From JAJEBT01 sp965214975 (lineage in GTDB: Bacteria; Pseudomonadota; Alphaproteobacteria; MPNO01; UBA830), in assembly GCA_965214975.1 (NCBI GenBank), contig OZ244055.1, forward strand, positions 1,488,001 to 1,552,000: a stretch of 64,000 nt of DNA, read 5' to 3'. The notes under the pieces were generated by a model. The model saw only the letters and a list, made by a program, of their open reading frames with translations, was not told the origin of the DNA and made no database searches. The position numbers were made by a program, and so were the translations under genes. Shown here one piece after another: positions 34,150 to 42,690 of the stretch. The first letter of the stretch is position 1. Every line of letters starts with the position of its first letter.

Positions 34150-35268
34150 TCAAGCCTCGCCAGGGCCGGGCGGCGCCCGGGGGCAGATCCCGTCCGCCGA
34201 GAGATCCTCGATCGCCGCGAGCAGGCGCCGCAGCGAGACCTCCGCCAGCCTCCGTCCGCGGGCGTCGTCCAGACCGAGCCCCCCGCACACGCATACCGAG
34301 ACCGGCAGGCAGGCGGCGGCGTTCTGCCTGTAGAGGAGCCAGCATCTCTCGAAGTCGAGATCCCCCGCCCCGAGTCCGCGGACGATCCGGTGGTACTCGC
34401 GCACCAGCCCCCTCTCGATCCTGCGGCGAAGACCGGTCTCGACGCTCGCGCACAGGAAATAGGCGACGTCGTAGAGCCCGCTCCCGATTCCGCAGAGCTG
34501 CCAGTCGATCAGGGCCACGTCCTCCCCGCCCCCGGTTCCGAAGAACATGTTGTCGAGCCGGAAATCGCCGTGGACGAAGGTCCGGGGTCCGTCGCCGATC
34601 GCGGCGAGAAGGCCGGAAACGTCGAGAGTCTCGGCGAAACGCCGCATCCGGTTCGAGAACGTCCCGCCGAAATTCCCGAGCGCGGGCGCGAGGCACGCCG
34701 CGTGGAGGCCGGCGAGCGCCTGCCGGTAGGGGGCGCCCAGCAGATCCGCCGGGGCCGGCCCCGGCAGGAGGCCGGGCCGGTTCCAGTACCGGCCGTGCAG
34801 CCTCGCGGCCGCCCGGACCGCGCGGCGCGCCTCGGCCTCGCCGGCCCCGGACGTCTGGTCCGCCGCCGCCAGGTCCGCGAGATCCTCGAGCACCAGAACG
34901 AACCGGTGGCTGCGCGCGTCGAAGTCTCCGTAGAGCAGTGTCGGCGACCGGACCGCCGCATGCTGGGCGACATGGCGGTAGAAGTCGTGCTCGCACTTGT
35001 GGAGAAGCTGCCGCCTGCCCATCCGGAAGTTCGCCGGATTCCGGCTCGGAAGCTTGACGATCACGGTTCGCGGGGCGTCGCCGGCCTCGCCGAGATAGGC
35101 CGGCCGGCAGCGCAGGATCTCGCCGACCAGCCCCGTGCCGGCCCCGATCCGCTCGCAGGCGACTCCCGCGACCGCGGGCACGTTCCGCATGCCCCCGGCC
35201 TCGAGCGCCCGGCGCAGCCATCGCGCGGTGACCGCCGACCGGTCCTTCGGCAATTCGAGAGCCTCCAC
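34150..35268 (-). CDS. aminoglycoside-phosphotransferase-fold small-molecule kinase
   Basis: A 372-residue protein of the APH/choline-kinase-like superfamily, close to the EcKinase-like group. The conserved lysine is in TVIVKLPSRNP (68-78), the catalytic loop is HGDFRLDNMFF (233-243), and the metal-binding aspartate is Asp255 in ALIDWQ. Such proteins phosphorylate hydroxyl groups of small molecules. It heads a minus-strand trio with the SDR and methyltransferase and is divergent from the SDR-cysQ-tsaC operon. Antibiotic resistance is not implied; the substrate is unknown. Confidence 0.85.
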   Translation of the reverse strand: MEALELPKDRSAVTARWLRRALEAGGMRNVPAVAGVACERIGAGTGLVGEILRCRPAYLGEAGDAPRTVIVKLPSRNPANFRMGRRQLLHKCEHDFYRHVAQHAAVRSPTLLYGDFDARSHRFVLVLEDLADLAAADQTSGAGEAEARRAVRAAARLHGRYWNRPGLLPGPAPADLLGAPYRQALAGLHAACLAPALGNFGGTFSNRMRRFAETLDVSGLLAAIGDGPRTFVHGDFRLDNMFFGTGGGEDVALIDWQLCGIGSGLYDVAYFLCASVETGLRRRIERGLVREYHRIVRGLGAGDLDFERCWLLYRQNAAACLPVSVCVCGGLGLDDARGRRLAEVSLRRLLAAIEDLSADGICPRAPPGPGEA

Positions 35269-35359
35269 CCCGCCCCCGGTCCCGTTCGCGTCTTCGCCAT
35301 ACTACCTCCCCGCCCGCTCTTTCGGGGATCCTGAGCGGGATTGCGGCGGCCTCGCGAGA

Positions 35360-35388
35360 TTGTCACCGACGCGGACGGACCCTATATT
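35360..35388 (+). promoter_or_regulatory. strong promoter of the SDR-cysQ-tsaC operon
   Basis: TTGTCA (35360-35365), 17 bases, TATATT (35383-35388), 35 bases before the ATG at 35424. Among the clearest sigma-70-type promoters in the window. Confidence 0.6.
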
Positions 35389-35423
35389 CCGGCCGGCAGG
35401 CATCCGGACGGAACGGGCGGCGC

Positions 35424-36272
35424 ATGACGGACATCGACCTCGGCGGAAAGATCGCCATCGTGACCGGCGGCGGGGGCGGCATGGGCGGCGCGATGTCGCT
35501 TGCGCTTGCGGCCCGCGGCGCCCGGGTGTGCGCCGCGGACCTCGACCCGGCAGGCCTCGAGGACGTCGCCGGGAGATCCCGCGGCCAGGCAGGCGCCGGC
35601 ACGGTCCTTCCCGTCGCCTTCGACGTGACCGACTTCGAGGACTGCGGCCGCGTCGTCGAGACCGTGCGGAAGGAGTTCGGCCCGGCCGACGTGCTCGTCA
35701 ACAACGCCGGCGTCGGCATGCAGACCATGAACGAGAACTACATGAACGAGCCGGCGAGCTTCTGGCTCGCCGACCTCGGCCGCTGGCAGCGGATGATGGA
35801 CGTCAACTTCAAGGGCCCGTTCATGATGGCCAAGCTCGTCGCCGAGGACATGATCGCCAAGGGCCGCGGCCGCATCGTCAACGTCACCACCAGCCTGGAC
35901 ACCATGATCCGCGGCAACTACTCGCCCTATGGCCAGTCCAAGGCGGCGCTCGAGGCGGGCACCGCCACCTGGGCGAAGGATCTCGAGGGCACCGGCGTCA
36001 CCGTCAACGTTCTCGTGCCGGGCGGCCCGACCAACACGGGGTTCATCCCGGCCAACGCCCCCTTCGAGCGCGACAGCCTGGTCCAGCCGGAGGTCATGGC
36101 CGCCCCGGTCGTGTGGCTCGCCTCCGACCGCTCGGACGGCGTCACCGGCAGCCGCTTCGTGGCCGCAGGATGGGACGCCGCCCTCGACCCCGACGAAGCC
36201 GCCGCCGCCGTGCGCGCCCCGGCCGCGTGGCCGGAGGCCGGCGCCCGGGCGGTCTGGCCGGGAGCCTCCTGA
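35424..36272 (+). CDS. short-chain dehydrogenase/reductase
   Basis: A 282-residue SDR. The nucleotide motif is TGGGGGMGGA (14-23), with NNAG (93-96); the catalytic set is Ser157, Tyr169, Lys173 (SPYGQSKAA). Asp39 (AADLDP) suggests NAD(H). A longer C-terminal tail (AAGWDAALDPDEAAAAV) exceeds the usual 250 residues. It is first in an operon whose next gene, cysQ-like, starts directly at its stop codon. Its role is not evident from the neighbours. Confidence 0.88.
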   Translation: MTDIDLGGKIAIVTGGGGGMGGAMSLALAARGARVCAADLDPAGLEDVAGRSRGQAGAGTVLPVAFDVTDFEDCGRVVETVRKEFGPADVLVNNAGVGMQTMNENYMNEPASFWLADLGRWQRMMDVNFKGPFMMAKLVAEDMIAKGRGRIVNVTTSLDTMIRGNYSPYGQSKAALEAGTATWAKDLEGTGVTVNVLVPGGPTNTGFIPANAPFERDSLVQPEVMAAPVVWLASDRSDGVTGSRFVAAGWDAALDPDEAAAAVRAPAAWPEAGARAVWPGAS

Positions 36273-37049
36273 TTGGATCCGGAACGGGACCGTCCGCTTC
36301 TCGAGGCCGCGACGGGGATCGCCGAACGGGCCGGCGCCCTCGCCGTCGATCTGCGCCGCAGGGATCTGGGCGTCCGCGACAAGGCGGACGGCTCGCCGGT
36401 CACCGACGCCGACGAGCGGGCCGAGCGCCTCATTCTCGCGGAGATCGCCGAGCTCGATCCCGGCGTTCCGGCGGTCGGCGAGGAGGCCGCCGCCAGGGGG
36501 GAAGCCGAAGACCGGGTTCCCGGAGCCTTCTGGCTGATCGATCCGATCGACGGCACCAAGGCCTTCGCCGCGGGACGCGACGAGTTCACCGTCAACGTCG
36601 CGCTGGTCCGGAACGGGACGCCGGCTCTCGGCGTCGTGGCCGCCCCCGCGCTGGGTGTCACCTACAGGGCCTGCGGCCCCGGCACCGCGGAAGCCCGGCC
36701 GGCCGGCGGCCGGTGGCGGCCGGTGGCGGCCCGGCGGCCCCCCGCGGGCGGCGCCGTCCTTCTCTCGAGCCGGTCGTTCGGCGACCGCGGCCGGCTCGAC
36801 CCCCTGATCGGCGACTCGCCGGTGCGGGAGCACCGGCTTCTGGACAGCTCGATCAAGTTCTGCTTGGTGGCCTGCGGGGAGGCGGACCTCTATCCGCGCT
36901 ACGGGCCGAGCCGCGAATGGGACACCGCCGCCGGCCACGCGGTGCTCCTCGGCGCCGGCGGCACGGTGCGGATCCCGGGCGGCGACCCGCTGGCATACGG
37001 CAAGACGGGATGGCGCAATCCCGAATTCGTGGCCCGGGGGCGGGAATGA
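36273..37049 (+). CDS. cysQ: 3'(2'),5'-bisphosphate nucleotidase (CysQ)
   Basis: A 258-residue inositol-monophosphatase-superfamily enzyme. Metal ligands are Glu70/Glu71 (VGEEAAA) and Asp90/Asp93 in WLIDPIDGTKAF (87-98); the C-terminal EWDTAAGHAVLLGAGG is CysQ-specific. It removes the 3'-phosphate from PAP left after sulfate assimilation. The start is TTG at 36273, immediately after the SDR stop; no ATG fits the conserved N terminus. Its stop overlaps the tsaC start. An inositol phosphatase role is less likely given the DPIDGTKAF motif. Confidence 0.88.
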   Translation: MDPERDRPLLEAATGIAERAGALAVDLRRRDLGVRDKADGSPVTDADERAERLILAEIAELDPGVPAVGEEAAARGEAEDRVPGAFWLIDPIDGTKAFAAGRDEFTVNVALVRNGTPALGVVAAPALGVTYRACGPGTAEARPAGGRWRPVAARRPPAGGAVLLSSRSFGDRGRLDPLIGDSPVREHRLLDSSIKFCLVACGEADLYPRYGPSREWDTAAGHAVLLGAGGTVRIPGGDPLAYGKTGWRNPEFVARGRE

Positions 37050-37984
37050 TCGAGACCGCGTCGCCGGCCGCCGTCGCCGGAGCCGGCGAGAGGATCCGCA
37101 GAGGCGAGGCGGTGGCGTTTCCCACCGAGACCGTCTACGGCCTCGGGGCCGACGCCTGTTCGGACGGCGCGGTGGCGCGCGTTTTCGAGATCAAGAAGAG
37201 GCCCTCCTTCAACCCGCTGATCGTCCATGTCGCGAACCTCGAGGAGGCCGTCGCGCTCGGGGAGTTCGACGACAGCGCGCGCGCTCTCGCGCGCGCGTTC
37301 TGGCCGGGGCCGCTGTCCATCGTCGTGCCCAGGCGGCCCGGCTGCCCGGTTTCCCGACTCGCCTGCGCCGGCCTCGACACCGTGGCGCTCCGCGTGCCCG
37401 GCCACGCCGTCGCCGCGGCCCTGCTCGCCGCCGCCCGCCGGCCGATCGCCGCGCCGAGCGCCAACGCGTCCGGCGGAATCAGCCCGACGCGGGCCGATCA
37501 CGTCGCCCAGTCCCTCGGCGGCGGGGTGCCCGTCATCGACGGGGGCCCCTGCCCCGTGGGCGTGGAATCGACCGTGGTCGCCTGCACCGGCGGCCGGCCG
37601 GCGCTTCTCAGGCCGGGCGGCGTCGCCGCCGGGGAGATCGCGGCCGTCACCGGTCCCCTCGGGCCGGCCGCGGCCTGCGGCCCGGCCCGGTCTCCCGGGA
37701 TGCTGCGGCGGCACTACGCGCCGGACACGCCGCTCCGGCTCGACGCCCGCTCCGTCGGGCCCGGCGAGGCCCTGCTGTCGTTCGGCCGCCACCGGATCCC
37801 GGGGGCCGCGCTGGAACGCAACCTCAGCCCGTCCGGGAGCCTCGCCGAGGCGGCTGCCAACCTGTTCGCGATGCTCAGGGAACTCGACCGCTCCGGGCGG
37901 CGCGGCATCGCCGTGACGCCGGTTCCCGAAACCGGCCTCGGGCAGGCGGTGAACGACCGTCTCCGGCGGGCCGCGGCCGCCTGA
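37046..37984 (+). CDS. tsaC: L-threonylcarbamoyladenylate synthase (Sua5/YrdC/TsaC)
   Basis: A 312-residue Sua5-type protein: an N-terminal YrdC domain (FPTETVYGLGADA, then KKRPSFNPLIVHV with the ATP/threonine-binding Lys and Arg, and PSANASGGISPT) and a C-terminal Sua5 domain after SPGMLRRHYAPDTPL. It makes threonylcarbamoyl-AMP for the t6A37 modification of ANN-decoding tRNAs and is normally essential. ATG overlaps the cysQ stop (ATGA). Confidence 0.93.
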   Translation: MIETASPAAVAGAGERIRRGEAVAFPTETVYGLGADACSDGAVARVFEIKKRPSFNPLIVHVANLEEAVALGEFDDSARALARAFWPGPLSIVVPRRPGCPVSRLACAGLDTVALRVPGHAVAAALLAAARRPIAAPSANASGGISPTRADHVAQSLGGGVPVIDGGPCPVGVESTVVACTGGRPALLRPGGVAAGEIAAVTGPLGPAAACGPARSPGMLRRHYAPDTPLRLDARSVGPGEALLSFGRHRIPGAALERNLSPSGSLAEAAANLFAMLRELDRSGRRGIAVTPVPETGLGQAVNDRLRRAAAA

Positions 37985-38048
37985 CCGGGACCGCCGTTCC
38001 GTTTCCCGGATCGCGGAGAGCGACCGGATCTCCTCGGAGGAGTTTGAG

Positions 38049-39482
<1,434 letters not shown>

Positions 39483-39514
39483 GCCGGAAGCCGGGAAACA
39501 CGGGAGTCCGGATC

Positions 39515-41281
39515 GTGAGCGAATACAACGCCCCCCTGCGCGACATGAGGTTCGTGATCGAGGATCTTGTCGGTCTTTCGGACGTGACCGCGCTTCCCGG
39601 CCAGGAGGATCTGACGGTCGGCGCCGTGCGGGCGGTTCTGGAAGAGGCCGCCAGATTCGGGCGCGACATCCTGTCGCCGATCAACCGGGCCGGGGATCTG
39701 GAAGGCTCGCGTCTCGAGAACGGCGTGGTCGTCACCCCTCCGGGTTTCAGGGAGGCCTACCGGGCCTATGTCGACGGCGGATGGAACACGCTGCAGTTCC
39801 CTCCCGAAGCCGGCGGACAGGATCTTCCGCTGCTGGTGGCGACCCCGGTCTTCGAGATGTGGGATTCCGCCAATCTCGCCTTCGCCCTGTGCCCGGTCCT
39901 CAGCATCGCGGGGGCGGAAATGCTCGGGGAGTTCGGCACCGAGGAGCAGAAGGCCAAGTGGATTCCCAAGCTGGTCAGCGGCGAGTGGACCGGCACCATG
40001 GTGCTGACGGAGCCGGGCGCCGGATCCGACGTCGGCGCCCTGAAGACCCGGGCCGTACCCGAAGGCGGCCACTACCGCATCAGCGGGCAGAAGATCTTCA
40101 CGACCTGGGGCGACCACGATTTCACCGACAACATCGTCCACATGGTCCTCGCCCGAACGCCGGACGCGCCGCCCGGCACGCGCGGCATCTCGCTGTTCAT
40201 CGTGCCCAAGTTCCTGGTCAACGACGACGGCTCGCTCGGACGGCGCAACGACCTGCGCCCGGTGTCGCTCGAGCGCAAGCTCGGGATCCACGCCAGCCCC
40301 ACCTGCGTGATGCAGTTCGGGGAGAGCGAGGGCGCGGTCGGCTACCGGGTCGGGGAGGAATGCCGCGGCATGGAGTACATGTTCGCGATGATGAACAGCG
40401 CCCGCCTCGCCGTCGGCCGCGAGGGCGTCGGCATCGCCGAACGCGCCTACCAGCAGGCGGCGTCCTACGCCCGCGAGAGGATCCAGGGGCGCGATCCCGC
40501 CGACCCCGCCGCCGGAGAGGTCGCCATCATCCGCCATCCCGACGTGCGCAGGAACCTGATGTCGATGCGGGCGGCGGTCGAGGCCGCGCGGGCGCTCGGC
40601 TACTACGTCGCCGCCCGGCTCGACGTCGCGCGCAGGCACCCCGACCCCGAAACCCGGGCCGAGGCGCAGCAACGCGCGGATCTGCTGGTTCCGGTGGTCA
40701 AGGCGTGGTCGACCGACTGCGGCGTCGCCGTGACCTCTCTCGGCGTGCAGGTGCACGGGGGAGCCGGCTTCATCGAGGAGACCGGAGCCGCCCAGCACTA
40801 CCGCGACAGCCGGATCACCCCGATCTACGAAGGCACGAACGGCATCCAGGCCGTCGATCTCGTGGCCCGCAAGCTCCCGCGGGACGGCGGCAGCGCGATC
40901 AGGGACCTGATCGACGAGATGTCCGGCGTCGAGACCGCGGATCCGGCGATCGGGCAACCCTACCGCGAGGCCCTGGCGGAACTCGCCGACGCCACCGAAT
41001 ACCTGCTCGCCCCGCCCGAGGACGACCCCCGCGCCGCGCTCGCCGGCGCGACGCCGTACCTGTCGGCCCTCGGCACGGTCGCGGGATGCTGGCTCATGGC
41101 GAAGTCGGCCGCCATCTCCTCGGAGAGGCTCTCCTCCGGCGAGGACGAGGAGTTCCACCGTGCCAAGATCGCCTCGGCGCGTTTCTACGCCCGCACCTTC
41201 TGCCCCCAGGCGTCCGCCTCCCTCAGGGCGTCGACGGCGGGATCCGGAGAGCTCATGGCGCTGGCCGACGAAACCTTCTGA
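39515..41281 (+). CDS. acyl-CoA dehydrogenase, DmdC-like (long form)
   Basis: A 588-residue acyl-CoA dehydrogenase of the long type with an extra N-terminal segment (YNAPLRDMRFVIEDLV) and a C-terminal extension, as in 3-methylmercaptopropionyl-CoA dehydrogenase. Landmarks are MVLTEPGAGSDVGALKTRA, KIFTTWGDHD and the catalytic glutamate in PIYEGTNGIQAVDLVARKL. DmdC acts in dimethylsulfoniopropionate demethylation, but many paralogues oxidise other acyl-CoAs, and no dmdA, dmdB or dmdD is nearby. The start is GTG at 39515. A perfect hairpin begins right after the stop. Confidence 0.88.
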   Translation: MSEYNAPLRDMRFVIEDLVGLSDVTALPGQEDLTVGAVRAVLEEAARFGRDILSPINRAGDLEGSRLENGVVVTPPGFREAYRAYVDGGWNTLQFPPEAGGQDLPLLVATPVFEMWDSANLAFALCPVLSIAGAEMLGEFGTEEQKAKWIPKLVSGEWTGTMVLTEPGAGSDVGALKTRAVPEGGHYRISGQKIFTTWGDHDFTDNIVHMVLARTPDAPPGTRGISLFIVPKFLVNDDGSLGRRNDLRPVSLERKLGIHASPTCVMQFGESEGAVGYRVGEECRGMEYMFAMMNSARLAVGREGVGIAERAYQQAASYARERIQGRDPADPAAGEVAIIRHPDVRRNLMSMRAAVEAARALGYYVAARLDVARRHPDPETRAEAQQRADLLVPVVKAWSTDCGVAVTSLGVQVHGGAGFIEETGAAQHYRDSRITPIYEGTNGIQAVDLVARKLPRDGGSAIRDLIDEMSGVETADPAIGQPYREALAELADATEYLLAPPEDDPRAALAGATPYLSALGTVAGCWLMAKSAAISSERLSSGEDEEFHRAKIASARFYARTFCPQASASLRASTAGSGELMALADETF

Positions 41282-41319
41282 CGCTTCCCGGCGGGCGCTT
41301 GCGCGCCCGCCGGGAAGCG
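41282..41319. terminator. 17-bp perfect hairpin between the acyl-CoA dehydrogenase gene and speD
   Basis: Arms 41282-41298 and 41303-41319 are perfectly complementary and enclose a four-base TTGC loop. The hairpin starts one base after the upstream stop codon. There is no T-run on either side, so it would be an unusual rho-independent terminator; it could stabilise the 3' end of the upstream message. The loop overlaps a possible speD -35 element. Confidence 0.6.
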
Positions 41320-41328
41320 GACTATAAG
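41299..41328 (+). promoter_or_regulatory. possible speDE promoter with -35 in the hairpin loop
   Basis: TTGCGC (41299-41304), 18 bases, TATAAG (41323-41328), 46 bases before the speD ATG. The -10 is good and the -35 fair; the -35 starts in the loop of the hairpin at 41282-41319. Confidence 0.4.
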
Positions 41329-41374
41329 GCGTGCCTCCGAGACGGGCGGAGCCGGCGGCACGGAGACCACGCGA

Positions 41375-41827
41375 ATGAACGATTCCGCACCGCCGGCCGG
41401 GGAAGCCCCGGCCGGGCCCGTCGCCGGCGCGCGGCACGGGAATCCGCCCCGGGCCCGCGACTACCTCGTCCGCGAGAACGGCCGGACCTACGCGGGAAGG
41501 CACGTGCTCGTCGACGTCTGGGGAATGTCGGGCTTCGCGGACGCGCGTTCCCTCAAGAGACTTCTGAGGGCAGCCGCGGAAGCGGCCGGCGCCAGGGTTC
41601 TGCATGCGCATGTCCACGCGTTCGGCGACAGCGGCGGGCTGTCCGGGGTCGCGGTGCTCGCCGAAAGCCACATCAGCGTCCACACCTGGCCCGAGATCGG
41701 CTACGCCGCCTTCGACGTCTTCATGTGCGGACGCTGCTCCCCCGGGGACGCCGTGGCGCATCTCGAACGCGAACTCGGGGCGGAGCGCTTCGAGAGCCGC
41801 GAGATCGCGCGGGGCCTCCGGAGGTGA
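41375..41827 (+). CDS. speD: S-adenosylmethionine decarboxylase proenzyme
   Basis: A 150-residue class 1b prokaryotic AdoMet decarboxylase with a 40-residue N-terminal extension rich in Ala/Pro. The self-cleavage site is Glu97-Ser98 in AESHISVHTWPE, where Ser98 becomes the pyruvoyl group; His103 and Cys118 (FMCGRC) are the other active-site residues. It supplies decarboxylated AdoMet for spermidine synthesis. The downstream spermidine synthase overlaps at GTGA. Translation of the extension from a later start is possible, but no internal ATG precedes the core. Confidence 0.93.
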   Translation: MNDSAPPAGEAPAGPVAGARHGNPPRARDYLVRENGRTYAGRHVLVDVWGMSGFADARSLKRLLRAAAEAAGARVLHAHVHAFGDSGGLSGVAVLAESHISVHTWPEIGYAAFDVFMCGRCSPGDAVAHLERELGAERFESREIARGLRR

Positions 41828-42690
41828 CCGCCCCCGACGACGAGGGGCGCTGGTTCACCGAGGCCTTCCATCCCGACTGCCGGCAGAGTCTCAGGATCGC
41901 GCGCCCGGTTCTCGAGGCGCGGACCGGGTTTCAGGACGTCGCGATCTTCGACAACCCGCTCTTCGGCCGGGTGCTGGCGCTCGACGGCATCGTGCAGACA
42001 ACCGAGCGTGACGAGCACTGCTATCACGAGATGATGGCGCACGTGCCGATCCTCGCGCACGGCGGTGTCCGGAACGCGCTGATCGTCGGAGGCGGCGACG
42101 GCGGCGTGCTGCGGGAGGTTCTCCGGCACCGTTCGGTCGAACGCGCCACCATGGTCGAGATCGACCGCGAGGTGGTCGACATCTGCCGGGAGCACCTGCC
42201 CGGCCTGAGCGACGGCGCCTTCGACGACCCGCGGGCCGAACTGGTCATCGCGGACGGCGTGGAGTTCGTCGCCGAGACCGACGGGCGCTTCGATGTCGTG
42301 ATCGTCGATTCGACCGACCCCGTCGGGCCGTCGGTCGGGCTGTTCTCGGACGGCTTCCACCGGGGCTGCCGCGAGATCCTGACCGAGGACGGCGTTCTCG
42401 TGTGCCAGAGCGGCAACGCCTTTCCCCAGCGCGGGGAGATCCGCGAGACCTGGGGGCGCCTTCGCAGGATCTTCGCCGACCCGGCGCTCTACGTGACCGA
42501 CGTGCCGACCTACGCGTTTGGCTTCATGACCCTTGGCTGGGGCGGCAACAGCCCGCGGGCGCGGTCCACCGACCCGGCCGTCGTCAGGCAGCGGTTCGAG
42601 GACGCCGCCCTTCCCACGCGCTACTACCACCCCGGCATCCACCGGGCGTGCTTCGAGATTCCCCGCTACATGGGAGATTCGGGAGCCTGA
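41824..42690 (+). CDS. speE: spermidine synthase
   Basis: A 288-residue aminopropyltransferase. The decarboxylated-AdoMet site is ALIVGGGDGGVLREVLRH; the catalytic and substrate-gating DSTDPVGPSVGLF and the N-terminal FGRVLALDGIVQTTERDE with the Y-H-E (CYHEMMAH) motif are all present. It transfers aminopropyl groups to putrescine. The GTG start at 41824 lies in the speD stop with GGAGG upstream. Its 3' end overlaps by 25 bases the end of the convergent molybdenum-subunit gene. Confidence 0.93.
   Translation: MTAPDDEGRWFTEAFHPDCRQSLRIARPVLEARTGFQDVAIFDNPLFGRVLALDGIVQTTERDEHCYHEMMAHVPILAHGGVRNALIVGGGDGGVLREVLRHRSVERATMVEIDREVVDICREHLPGLSDGAFDDPRAELVIADGVEFVAETDGRFDVVIVDSTDPVGPSVGLFSDGFHRGCREILTEDGVLVCQSGNAFPQRGEIRETWGRLRRIFADPALYVTDVPTYAFGFMTLGWGGNSPRARSTDPAVVRQRFEDAALPTRYYHPGIHRACFEIPRYMGDSGA

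Noticed and set aside
39515..41281. A dimethylsulfoniopropionate demethylation (dmd) locus
   Set aside because: Only a DmdC-like gene is present; dmdA, dmdB and dmdD are not nearby, and DmdC paralogues are common in other pathways.
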